Assembly (NCBI GenBank): GCA_027037615.1
Contig: JALVZN010000074.1
Span: 1-32,604 of the forward strand
Direction: 5' to 3'
Source of the DNA: Caldifarciminota bacterium
GTDB lineage: Bacteria > Hydrothermota > Hydrothermia > B15-G9
Length of the DNA stretch: 32,604 nt
Shown here: positions 18,601 to 24,870 of the stretch, piece after piece
Layout: every line of letters starts with the position of its first letter
Position numbering within the stretch: the stretch's first letter is position 1
Notes under the pieces: generated by a model
What the model was told of the DNA's origin: nothing
Seen by the model: the letters and a program-made list of their open reading frames with translations, nothing else
Database searches by the model: none
Translations under genes and position numbers: made by a program

Positions 18601-20303
18601 GCCACTACATGCATAAGCTGGTTTCTCACTATGCCATTGAAAACTTCTACTTTCTGTGTGTGTGAATTTAGAGGGCTTCCCGGACGGTAAACCTCAAAAC
18701 ACAGGTTATTTGTTTCCTTATGCTGAGCAAACAGTATGTTATCATTTGCAGCTCCGTTGCCCAGCTCGATGATTCTTCCCCAATATCTTGGTTCCTCGAA
18801 AATCACCCATGCGCTTACGGTTATGCCATGGCTGAAATCTTCAGGGAATTCATTCAATTCTATGTAGTCGTGTTCTCCGTCGAAATGGAAGGCGTTTCCG
18901 ACAGCACCGGGAACACAGGTCGGATTGCCATGAACAATCCCATCGTGTCCATTACCCGAATTATCCGCAGCCGTGCAGTCGTCAAAAGACCAGTAAGCCA
19001 CAAGTCCGGTCTGAAGAGGCTCGATTATGGTAACATTCCATAGTGAAAATGTGGAATCCCCCCTTGAATCAAAAGCAATCAATTTGACCACTTTAGTCCC
19101 GGTTCCGTGGAAATAAATCTCCAGAGTTATAGTGTCCTCGTCCCCGTGTAATTGCTGTGTCTGAATAAGTGAATCGTCGAGGAACCATTTTGCATAGCTT
19201 AATCCATTACTGCTCAACAAAATTGCAGAAAATCGTTGCTGCTGATTTTCTAACACTGTCAATTCATGAGATTTAGGTTCCAGAACGGCAATATAAGGTT
19301 CCGAATAACACACAACCACTTCTGGATCGGGACGTGAGTATTTCCTGACAATTATGTCATCAAAAAGCCAATCGCCATTATAAGGATTCGCCCAATTGTC
19401 CTTTTTTACCCCCAATATCACAAAGTTAAATGAATCATTTTGTGGAAAATCTAAGCTAACGCTTCTAATGGTATCATTACGACTTATTAACTCGATGGAA
19501 TCACCCCATGAGGAAATTTTAAATGACTGCCATTCACTAATGTTTAAATTATGGTAAAGGACGGTTTCACCGTTTAACTGCGTTCCTTTGAATAAACCCA
19601 CAGCGTTATTCACTCCGTTTGAGCATCCGTATCTTGCTCCAAATTTAGCCGGGGTGTAAGGCTCCCACCATCTAACCCAACTTTCAGTTGATTTAGAGAT
19701 AATTACGCCGCCATCTGTCCCCCCTTTATATCTAATTTTGTAGATAAGCTGAAGCGGTTTTCCCGTGGATTCTCTGAATGAAGCGATCGCTTTGGTCACT
19801 CTTAAGTTGTCATAGCTTAATACTTCCAGCGCAAAACTTTGTCTGGTGGAGTCGTAAACAACATATCCACTTCCGTTTCCAGAAGATTCTATTCTCCATT
19901 TTGCAGTGTCCAATTGGCCAGATTCAAAATCTTCAAAGAACTCAAAGACGACATAACCGTTCGATTCGCTCTGCAAGTTTGGATCGCCATAGGTCAAATT
20001 TAGAATCTTTATTCCATTCGCTGGAATGTGTGGAACTTTCACCCAGATTAAGCTCGTGTCTCCCGGAACCCACCTTTCGATCCAATAGGGCAAAGTATCC
20101 CCGTTCTCCGGATCGATTATCCTTACGTCTCTTCCATCGCTTGTAGCCTGTGAATAATCGAAACTATCGGGAAGTATAGTTATCAACACCTGATAATCTA
20201 ATAAATCGTCGGTGTTGGAGAGATTATTTATGACAACCATGTTGCTACCAGCCCATAAGTTCGAGATACCCACAAATATCAGGACTTTTATTAAATTTTT
20301 CAT
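12618..20303 (-). CDS. Giant secreted multidomain protein (DUF2341, LamG, CARDB repeats, propeller, sorting tail)
   Basis: This 2561-residue exported protein carries a signal peptide (1-18). Domains in order: DUF2341 at ~30-110 (DGRDVRIIDPENGD, IWVKVPHIP); a LamG-type lectin-like domain at ~432-650 (GLVAYWSFDDCTA); a CARDB domain at ~653-760; and a unique region at ~865-1160. A propeller-like stretch with repeated VVW and WDGTSW motifs spans ~1164-1560. Four CARDB repeats lie at ~1568-2010, each ending in an ESNN-type motif. Then come a Hydin/ASPM-like Ig domain at ~2020-2110, fibronectin-like domains at ~2125-2475, and a Por/type-IX-like sorting tail at ~2480-2561 (AIYDIAGRRIWQT, LRSGVYFIMVST). 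It lies 15 bases behind the zinc-ribbon gene and shares its sigma-54 promoter. It is probably a surface adhesin or binding protein; the ligand is unknown. By eye, residues 1 to ~625 are clearly more AT-rich than the rest. Confidence 0.93.
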   Translation of the reverse strand: MKNLIKVLIFVGISNLWAGSNMVVINNLSNTDDLLDYQVLITILPDSFDYSQATSDGRDVRIIDPENGDTLPYWIERWVPGDTSLIWVKVPHIPANGIKILNLTYGDPNLQSESNGYVVFEFFEDFESGQLDTAKWRIESSGNGSGYVVYDSTRQSFALEVLSYDNLRVTKAIASFRESTGKPLQLIYKIRYKGGTDGGVIISKSTESWVRWWEPYTPAKFGARYGCSNGVNNAVGLFKGTQLNGETVLYHNLNISEWQSFKISSWGDSIELISRNDTIRSVSLDFPQNDSFNFVILGVKKDNWANPYNGDWLFDDIIVRKYSRPDPEVVVCYSEPYIAVLEPKSHELTVLENQQQRFSAILLSSNGLSYAKWFLDDSLIQTQQLHGDEDTITLEIYFHGTGTKVVKLIAFDSRGDSTFSLWNVTIIEPLQTGLVAYWSFDDCTAADNSGNGHDGIVHGNPTCVPGAVGNAFHFDGEHDYIELNEFPEDFSHGITVSAWVIFEEPRYWGRIIELGNGAANDNILFAQHKETNNLCFEVYRPGSPLNSHTQKVEVFNGIVRNQLMHVVARGTPGDDGFLHVDIFINGERMPTFNVDGEPSDITNIPRPITRTNNYIALSSWSIDELFNGLLDEIRVYNRPLTDEEIQMLYRQVRYSSDLTPTDLVVEHQNDGLLITATVANHGDTARNIPVRFMVEDLTAGTGELLTIADSVIDELDPGQSTTVSTFWTPQFPSYTLYVSVDPDNIIPETNEENNIISETFRERGPIVQAVVAEYDGDPDEDIFGRYISGVELINRFTAQVTDPDSANDVARVMFIFEDDTLVDDDPSDGWSVEYDVGQLPHVVPLKVVAYDLSGTPSEPVTYTVNTAPMPHWLQVYMQDFGCDFYFDYDAGVYRTGEQYFPIDLNGDYFIPSDVLLLGRLETRIAAGALLNASVPLERGGDPIPFNPDFGGDIVILGNEIFSGNIYEILEELGREHYVVVTGYLDPWSLEFDQIEFHMNQPFEFDPFVLPEVHQDLNVLVHGIPVTVGVDFGGEVRPRIDDVGAFINSSFTFDSLFIDPAVEILVDLSAKVEVAFGVASVAMVAHPTADIESRLLYPPPGFHLSGAFVVPFELVGSLGWGWISGTLYQDTLGPWAFGTEGERILAERMPILLARLDSLNLPDILPNPYMATDDSGHAMVVWIHDNDPTPGRADPDVYYAVWDGTSWGTAQPIESGSNDRFELDPVVAFMPNGDAIAVWSANTAPGYVKDLNAIFRTQDIYYSVWNHTTGEWSDVQPLISDSLPDGLASVAVGPQGQVLVAWNKILSDSISDRRSWAVYYTYWDGTHWSEPAPIPGTDVDNGADCMVKVAYSPDGTAIAVWLYDGDGDFTTTFDTDLKYAIWDGHSWSSAEMLTSTAQEAEQNASVVFDSLGRAIVVWTAKDSTIDRLYFSMMDTTGDWSTPELIYETPQFAYQPIVQVTNQGIVMVFWRGYQGYDGDLFYTMKDLRSGSGWIQPRALTDDSLTDWLATMAIDANNNALYIWSKWNWSGSQPSMAEDGMYFADGLFFAGKGIKSDMSLGDLNMGAHPILPDLVVSSSSMTVSERFASPGDTVTVGAVVWNGGDVASDTVTVRFTYGHPDSGGMLIEPEFRIALGPDSAETLTVQWVVQEGINRIYVVVDPEDVENELSESNNIASIDCYAVADLAVDSADISFDNPNPLVGDTVIVTVAVHNIGPVASDSVLVAFYEGNPNDSASVLLDTVRLGSIAPDGYLEAETRLAATYGEHRIFVVIDPDDEQLEPDESNNMAFARLKVLPDLMVNEIDFDTTGFDTVGLIAVVANDGGVSAGAFTMAFYDGDPMLGGELIDSVVLDSMSAFSEDTVSIPWSPTPGQHEVFVVVDIDDSVMERNEFNNRLSASIFVHGRPDLTISPDEIEVSDDHPHSGDTITITAWVRNNGLANALAAFVRLYLVDGDTSLIDGVVLPVVEAGDSAEAQFDWIIPDDFTGTARLMVYADPNDSIPESDESNNSAMTRVFVNTPEIVALPEQFDVVVDSAVTVSETLIVQNTGSADLIFNIAVDYSEKSHLDALLDGAKPDTGWLYISIACDTVPENDSTMVEIAMSSAGLSFGYHLATLEIESNDSANPMVEVPVSFGLRPPAPELISPINSVFVTDSMPTFVWSIDSGFDGTFVLQIALDSAFTSNLIEISNISDTSYTLEQPLADTVYWWRVKAVTSDGLEGDFSEAGMFVVDAHAPSVPALVAPVGGIWLSDTALQLQWSSVTLNNKGKFYGRMAVSALGRKPGISHGSGAGVLSVGREFELGAKPTPVYYVVEILSGGSTVLIDTVDTNAMAVELSEGRYEWHVMAFDEAGNASEWSPIDSFGVDITPPSVDSMTVLSDTSWFFGPFDVDAWISDNLSGVGSAWLFWSVDGSPFDSVAMSLSGGVWSGEIPALGDSANYTVSYFVRAADNAEPANVTTSDTVGFTATLIEEARGQIPSEFELLGVAQNPVRGSVIGLKLAIPSTCDAKFAIYDIAGRRIWQTTRNLEAGYHDVNLRAELRSGVYFIMVSTPFGKANTKVIISR

Positions 20304-20318
20304 AAAATCATCACCTCC

Positions 20319-20786
20319 TCATTGATTTCCAAAGAGAAGATACCCAACGAGCGCAATTATTAACAGAACTCCAACAGCAGTGAGGATTTCTGTAAAATGG
20401 TATATGAAAATCCCCAACGCAATTATCCCCAGAACTACTTGAACAACAGCTGACCCTGATTCAGCAGCCATGCCAATAAGCAGAGCTATGAAAAAAGAAG
20501 CCGCTAAACCTTTCCAGAATTGGTCCCATGTGGATGTTGAAGTCGAATCTTTCGGATGTGATTCGTCGGAACTGCTGGAAGGAAGTTCTATGTCGTAATC
20601 AGGTTCGGGATAATAACTGCTCGGAGTGTAACTTTCACTGCCCGAATATGTTTCGGGTTCGGGATCATCAACCTGCACATAAATGTAACCTTTGCCGTGA
20701 CACTTAGGACACGGCCTCGGCCCTATGGAAGTCATAATATACCTCAACCCACCACATGTCGGACATTTCACCTTTTCATAAGCCAT
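20319..20786 (-). CDS. Zinc-ribbon (DnaJ-type CxxCxG) membrane protein
   Basis: A 155-residue protein. The N-terminus carries CPTCGG and CPKCHGKG (residues 9-34), the paired CxxCxG pattern of the DnaJ zinc centre. A Ser/Pro/Asp/Glu-rich linker (about 40-85) follows, then two or three membrane helices (~92-155: AASFFIALLIGMA, VVLGIIALGIFIYHF, VGVLLIIALVGYLLFG). ATG at 20786 is chosen because GGAGGTGA precedes it; an earlier in-frame ATG at 20804 overlaps that site. It is the first gene behind a sigma-54 promoter and lies directly before the giant secreted protein, so it may help fold, sense or export it (inference). Confidence 0.82.
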   Translation of the reverse strand: MAYEKVKCPTCGGLRYIMTSIGPRPCPKCHGKGYIYVQVDDPEPETYSGSESYTPSSYYPEPDYDIELPSSSSDESHPKDSTSTSTWDQFWKGLAASFFIALLIGMAAESGSAVVQVVLGIIALGIFIYHFTEILTAVGVLLIIALVGYLLFGNQ

Positions 20787-20885
20787 GATGTCACCTCCAT
20801 ACATTTTGTGTTTTTTCGATACTGAGCATCAACCGCTTGCGTTTCTTAAACTTATGTTCTCAAAACCTTCCGTAATAAAACCAGA

Positions 20886-20901
20886 GGCAACAATCGTGCC
20901 A
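20886..20901 (-). promoter_or_regulatory. Sigma-54 promoter P1 (zinc-ribbon and giant protein genes)
   Basis: TGGCACGATTGTTGCC on the minus strand matches the -24/-12 consensus (TGGCA, six bases, TTGC) exactly. Predicted start near 20875, giving a leader of about 89 bases with GGAGGTGA before the zinc-ribbon gene. Confidence 0.88.
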
Positions 20902-20943
20902 TAAGGGAATGGCGCAATTTCGGGGGTTTTAGAAGCCCCTCGA

Positions 20944-20958
20944 GTCTCATTTTGATAC
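20944..20958. promoter_or_regulatory. Putative activator site A1
   Basis: GTCTCA-TTT-TGATAC, one mismatch from the perfect palindrome GTCTCA-N3-TGAGAC, 42 bases upstream of sigma-54 promoter P1. Confidence 0.65.
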
Positions 20959-21011
20959 CTCAATGTCGGCGGTGTCCGTCGATGATGCTGTGATACAAAG
21001 CTTTACCCTAT

Positions 21012-21046
21012 GTCTCATTTTGATACTAAAAGTCTCACTTTGAGAC
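21012..21046. promoter_or_regulatory. Putative activator sites A2 and A3 (tandem)
   Basis: GTCTCA-TTT-TGATAC at 21012-21026 and the perfect palindrome GTCTCA-CTT-TGAGAC at 21032-21046, exactly 20 bases apart (about two helical turns), so both face the same side of the DNA. Confidence 0.7.
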
Positions 21047-21133
21047 CAAGAAGGGGGTTTCATAACCGTAAAACCATCGATAAAACCCAGCTTATTGACA
21101 GATGCGATGGATACCTCCATTTTAGAGACCAAA

Positions 21134-21180
21134 TTCACCAAAATTGATACTAATTCGGTGAGTTTATTCACCAAAATTGA
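21134..21180. repeat. Pair of 14-bp direct repeats before the AAA ATPase gene
   Basis: TTCACCAAAATTGA occurs at 21134-21147 and 21167-21180, 33 bases apart. The second copy also forms a small inverted repeat GGTGA/TCACC (21157-21161 and 21168-21172). It lies directly before the ribosome site of the ATPase gene and could be an operator. Confidence 0.5.
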
Positions 21181-21202
21181 CATCTTTCAGGGAGGACTTG
21201 AG

Positions 21203-22357
21203 ATGATCGTCGAAAGGACAATTTTGAAACGCATTGAGCAATACCTATTTAAGGGCAAAATAATCGCCATCTACGGGGCAAGGCAGGTCGGAAAGACAAC
21301 CCTTGTGAAAGAACTTATCAAAAAATTCCCCGACAACTCCATTTACCTGAATTGTGATGAACCGGATGTCAGGGTGCTCCTGAGCAACAAAACATCCACT
21401 GAATTGAGGCACATTGTTGGAGATAAAAGACTTGTGGTCATAGACGAGGCTCAAAGGGTGAGGGACATCGGGATCACCTTAAAATTGATGGTGGACAATT
21501 TCCCCGAAAAGCAGATAGTCGTAACAGGATCATCATCTTTCGAGCTAACGGGGAAAATAGCTGAACCTCTGACGGGAAGAAAAATCGATTTCATCCTTTT
21601 CCCTTTCTCTCTTGAGGAAATTTCTCAAATCTATTCCCTTTTAGAGATCAAACGGCTTCTCCCGTCGTTTCTGGTTTATGGGATGTATCCCGAAGTTGTT
21701 CTGAAACCTGAGCTTGCCCGTGAAATTTTGAGATCGATCGCTTACAGCTATGCCTTCAAAGACATCTTCCAGCTCTATCAGCTCAGGAATCCGGAGGTTT
21801 TAGAGAAACTCCTTCAGGCACTTGCGCTTCAGCTCGGCGCCGAAGTCTCCTACAACGAGCTTTCAAGTCTGGTAGGAGTTGATAAGAACACTGTTGCAAA
21901 TTACATCCGCATCCTCGAACGGGCGTTTATCACCTTCAAACTCCCTCCGTTCAGTCGGAACCTCCGAAACGAATTGAAAAAGCTGAGAAAAGTTTTCTTT
22001 TTCGATGTCGGCGTGAGGAATGCATATATAAACAACTTCAATCCGATAGACCTCAGGGACGATGTCGGTAAGCTGTGGGAGAACTTCGTGATACTGGAGC
22101 GAATGAAACTGCTGTTAAATCACGGCATTCATGCCAGTTTCTACTTCTGGAGGAGAAACCGGAAGGAGATCGACCTGATTGAGGAGAGAGAAGGCAAGCT
22201 CTACGCATACGAAATCAAATGGAGAAAAAGGAAAGCAAGGCTCCCCGTAGCCTTTCAGGAGGCCTATCCCAACTCACAGTTCTCCGTGATCACACGGGAA
22301 AACTTCCTTGAGTTTTTGCTGCCCGATGGGTTTAACAAAATCACAGAAAGCACCTGA
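21203..22357 (+). CDS. AAA_14 / DUF4143 family ATPase
   Basis: A 384-residue cytoplasmic ATPase. Walker A GARQVGKT lies near residues 23-30 and Walker B LVVIDEAQR near 77-85; VTGSSSFEL (near 106-114) is the sensor-1 region. The C-terminal half is DUF4143, with a helix-turn-helix-like VGVDKNTVANYIRILERAF and a nuclease-like core (WENFVILERM, FYFWRRNRKEIDLI, YAYEIKW). Such genes are widespread, often horizontally moved, and their function is poorly known. The start at 21203 follows GGAGG; the open frame extends to 21095 but into the regulatory repeats. It is a single gene, convergent with the next, and has no sigma-54 promoter of its own. Confidence 0.9.
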   Translation: MIVERTILKRIEQYLFKGKIIAIYGARQVGKTTLVKELIKKFPDNSIYLNCDEPDVRVLLSNKTSTELRHIVGDKRLVVIDEAQRVRDIGITLKLMVDNFPEKQIVVTGSSSFELTGKIAEPLTGRKIDFILFPFSLEEISQIYSLLEIKRLLPSFLVYGMYPEVVLKPELAREILRSIAYSYAFKDIFQLYQLRNPEVLEKLLQALALQLGAEVSYNELSSLVGVDKNTVANYIRILERAFITFKLPPFSRNLRNELKKLRKVFFFDVGVRNAYINNFNPIDLRDDVGKLWENFVILERMKLLLNHGIHASFYFWRRNRKEIDLIEEREGKLYAYEIKWRKRKARLPVAFQEAYPNSQFSVITRENFLEFLLPDGFNKITEST

Positions 22358-22413
22358 TAAGACGGTGTAGTTAGGGACGCAGGAATGACTGTTCAGGTCG
22401 TCCTCTGGCATTT

Positions 22414-22452
22414 GGTGGGTTTAGGGCGAGCGAGGGATATTGCTCCCCCACC
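22414..22452. other. Weak inverted repeat in the convergent gap
   Basis: GGTGGG (22414-22419) and CCCACC (22447-22452) could pair across a 27-base loop between the convergent ATPase and propeller genes. No T-run follows on either strand, so a terminator role is only possible. Confidence 0.2.
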
Positions 22453-22474
22453 CGCCGAGATGACTTAAACATCA

Positions 22475-24508
22475 CTAAAATTTAACGAATTTACCGGATA
22501 TCTTTCGCTTAGAAGTCGTTATGAGGTAGAGGTATTTGCCTGACGGGAGGACGGATATGTCCGCATCGTATTTGAGCACACCGTCACGATTTATGGAAAT
22601 CTCTTTGACCAACCGCCCAGCGACATCGTATATCGCCAGTTTCTCGACCCTTTCGTTCGGCAGGTTAAACCTGATCCTCAGCTTTTTGCCCGTGTAGTAA
22701 ACGAGGAGATTTTTGGAGAAAGGCTTCGTTTTTTGCTCAGTCTCCTTAATCCCCGGAGTCGGAAGCACATAACCAACATATGGTACTTCGTATATTCCCG
22801 GTGTGTTGGTTATAAAAGTCATGTTGCCAGATGTATCCATAGCTACTAAATTCTTATCTCCGTGCCATAGTTCATGACCTACAAAAATAACATCGTTTAA
22901 GCCAGGAACAACGGCTATTGTTGTAATTCCCTCAGTATCAGCAAGGGCTGTTATTTGATGCACATTATTGCCTTCTAAATCCATCCAATACGCATCCATC
23001 GGCGAATAGTAGCTGTAATGGTTACGAGCGAAATATATCCTCTGGGTGTCGCCGGATATTACAGGTGTCCAATCAATTACATTGTTGTTTGTTAATTGCT
23101 GGATGGTTGAGACATCCACGGTTCCATCGCGGTAGATCGCTTTGTAGATCTCATAGGTGGGTGACCAACATCCGTCTTGGGTATTGAACAACACGACCGA
23201 ATCATTCACAAAAGTCATCGCTTTAGTGTAAGTCGCTTCACCATCTCCATAAGCAGCTGGGTCAAGGACAAGATGGTTATCGGAACCGTCCATTTTTACG
23301 GCATAAAACTTCCTGATACAGCTATGCCATGGCTCAATATAGATTATATTTCCATCCGGATGCCAATATTCTGCCTGCCTTACCCCTCCATTATATGAAT
23401 TTGGCGTTGGAACCTCGAATTCTATTCCAAGATTCATGTCCAGAATCCACAGATGTCGATTTTCCTCAGGTGAAGACTTAGGCGCTTTTGAATAAGCAAA
23501 ATACCTTCCATCTGGAGATAACACACCAGCAAATTCATCCATATTGGGATCTGTCAAGAAGGGGATCAATGTATCATTGTCAACATCATAAACATACACA
23601 TCCACTGACTGATTGTTTTCGACATCCGCATAAAGAATAAATACTCCCCTTCTCGGCAGCTCGATCGGTTGGATCCTTGCTTCGCCGTTCAGGAAGTTGC
23701 GCAGGACGGTATAAGCCACCGGGCCGAGGTATCCCTCATTTTCCGACATCAATGCCACATCCGCCCACGGAAACGGGAGAACATATCCGTTGCCAACGAG
23801 ATACAGATAGATTTCAGCAGTGTAGATATTCCTCTCACCGTCACAAACGCCGGGATAGTTCACACATTGATCGCCCTGCCCCTGATAAGGCCATCCGTAA
23901 GTTGTTTTTAGCTCAACATATCTGACAGTATCGTAAGGCGCAACAACAGGCTCGAAGTTCACTCTCTGGGTAACGACAGGATGGTTGACCACGGTTATCA
24001 GACTTGGCCCGGGCTCCTTACGGTGCTGATAGCTGCTGTCGGGCTGCCATTCAGCGATGTGCCTGAAGATGGGATGCGGGTCAAGGGTGCTAACCAGATA
24101 CTTCGCCTCATAAGATGAAGGGGTGTAAGACCCAACAGTCGCATCCAAAAGCCCCATGTATTCGCCCACAAACAATCCATAATAGGAGATCATCAAATTG
24201 CCGCCCTGCTCCAGAAAATCCTGTAACGCATTGAGAACTGTCGAGTTGTTGAACTGTATAGGCTCTCTGTCCGTGTGAATCCATATCACATCGATATTAT
24301 CGAGGCTGTAACCCGAAATTATGTCGTTGACATCAAGCACGATAGCGGTATCTGTCGGCGGGTCATTGAGGATATGGCTTATGAAGAAGTAGGCAGCGTT
24401 TTCCTCCTCAGTCATGTTTGTTTTGTCAGGCACAAGCAAGGCGCCCTGATAGGCGCTTAACTGCGCTACCGCCATTATTATGAGACTCACAATTGCCAAC
24501 CTTCTCAT
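22475..24508 (-). CDS. Secreted protein: GATase-like domain, TolB-like propeller, sorting tail
   Basis: A 677-residue exported protein with signal peptide MRRLAIVSLIIMAVAQLSA. Residues ~22-285 resemble a class I glutamine amidotransferase-like/ThuA-type flavodoxin fold (GALLVPDKT, DVIWIHTD, LQDFLEQGGNLMISYYG) without an evident catalytic Cys. Residues ~290-590 are TolB/WD40-like blades (GVLSPDGRYFAYSK, AEYWHPDGNIIYIE). The tail (~600-677) is a Por/type-IX-like sorting domain (LAIYDVAGRLVKEI, LPSGKYLYLITTS). GGAGGGTG lies before the ATG; sigma-54 promoter P2 gives a 121-base leader. The propeller part is visibly more AT-rich than the two ends. Probably a surface or secreted protein; substrate unknown. 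Confidence 0.88.
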   Translation of the reverse strand: MRRLAIVSLIIMAVAQLSAYQGALLVPDKTNMTEEENAAYFFISHILNDPPTDTAIVLDVNDIISGYSLDNIDVIWIHTDREPIQFNNSTVLNALQDFLEQGGNLMISYYGLFVGEYMGLLDATVGSYTPSSYEAKYLVSTLDPHPIFRHIAEWQPDSSYQHRKEPGPSLITVVNHPVVTQRVNFEPVVAPYDTVRYVELKTTYGWPYQGQGDQCVNYPGVCDGERNIYTAEIYLYLVGNGYVLPFPWADVALMSENEGYLGPVAYTVLRNFLNGEARIQPIELPRRGVFILYADVENNQSVDVYVYDVDNDTLIPFLTDPNMDEFAGVLSPDGRYFAYSKAPKSSPEENRHLWILDMNLGIEFEVPTPNSYNGGVRQAEYWHPDGNIIYIEPWHSCIRKFYAVKMDGSDNHLVLDPAAYGDGEATYTKAMTFVNDSVVLFNTQDGCWSPTYEIYKAIYRDGTVDVSTIQQLTNNNVIDWTPVISGDTQRIYFARNHYSYYSPMDAYWMDLEGNNVHQITALADTEGITTIAVVPGLNDVIFVGHELWHGDKNLVAMDTSGNMTFITNTPGIYEVPYVGYVLPTPGIKETEQKTKPFSKNLLVYYTGKKLRIRFNLPNERVEKLAIYDVAGRLVKEISINRDGVLKYDADISVLPSGKYLYLITTSKRKISGKFVKF

Positions 24509-24639
24509 GACACCCTCCTATGTTTTTGATAAGCCTCTGTTTTCGAGTCATCAAAATTCGACCAGAGCCTCCAAACTCATCTTTAAACATGCACGGTTCT
24601 TAAACTTATGTTCTTAAAACTCACCGTAATAAAACCAAA

Positions 24640-24655
24640 GGCAATAATCGTGCCA
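24640..24655 (-). promoter_or_regulatory. Sigma-54 promoter P2 (677-residue propeller gene)
   Basis: TGGCACGATTATTGCC on the minus strand, one base different from P1 and a full -24/-12 match. Predicted start near 24629. Confidence 0.88.
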
Positions 24656-24696
24656 GATAAAAACGACGGTATTTCGGGGTATTTTTGGGGCGATTC

Positions 24697-24711
24697 GTCT
24701 CATTTTGAGAC
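24697..24711. promoter_or_regulatory. Putative activator site B1
   Basis: Perfect palindrome GTCTCA-TTT-TGAGAC, 41 bases upstream of P2. Confidence 0.7.
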
Positions 24712-24765
24712 CGAAGTGTTAGGTTACTATGAGATATTTATCTGACGCACAATCACTTAAGCCGT

Positions 24766-24800
24766 ATCTCATTTTGAGACCGAAAGTCTCACTTTGAGAC
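24766..24800. promoter_or_regulatory. Putative activator sites B2 and B3 (tandem)
   Basis: ATCTCA-TTT-TGAGAC at 24766-24780 and GTCTCA-CTT-TGAGAC at 24786-24800, 20 bases apart. B3 ends 41 bases before P3, the same gap as B1 to P2, so the block serves both divergent promoters. Confidence 0.7.
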
Positions 24801-24841
24801 CGAAATCGGAAGCAAAGTCGTTGAACCTCAGGATAACATAG

Positions 24842-24857
24842 TGGCATAAAAGTTGCC
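24842..24857 (+). promoter_or_regulatory. Sigma-54 promoter P3 (lipoprotein-kinase-activator operon)
   Basis: TGGCATAAAAGTTGCC keeps TGGCA, six bases, TTGC. The predicted start near 24868 is only about three bases before the ATG at 24871, and there is no ribosome-binding site, so the message is leaderless or nearly so. Confidence 0.82.
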
Positions 24858-24870
24858 CTAAAATTTAAAT

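Larger units (their letters stand above)
20843..21047. repeat. Regulatory direct repeat, copy A
   Basis: About 205 bases that align with 24597-24801 at a constant offset of 3753-3754. Conserved parts are an 18-base leader block (20843-20860), the sigma-54 promoter, and three palindromes at the same distances; the parts between have diverged. It fills most of the 416-base gap 20787-21202. Short minus-strand open frames inside it are not credible genes. Confidence 0.85.
24597..24801. repeat. Regulatory direct repeat, copy B
   Basis: Second copy of the ~205-base block at 20843-21047, with the same order: leader block (24597-24614), sigma-54 promoter, site B1, then tandem sites B2 and B3. Unlike copy A it also has a sigma-54 promoter on the other side (24842-24857). 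It occupies most of the 362-base gap 24509-24870. Confidence 0.85.

Noticed and set aside
20947-21183. 78-residue minus-strand open frame in regulatory copy A
   Set aside because: It is a translation of the palindromic and direct repeats; a similar SQSETF-x-x-KMR string appears in the equivalent repeat at 24719-25018. No ribosome site or gene-like composition.
24697-24800. CRISPR-like short repeats
   Set aside because: Only three palindromes with unequal spacing (about 69 and 20 bases), no uniform spacers and no cas genes; better explained as activator sites.
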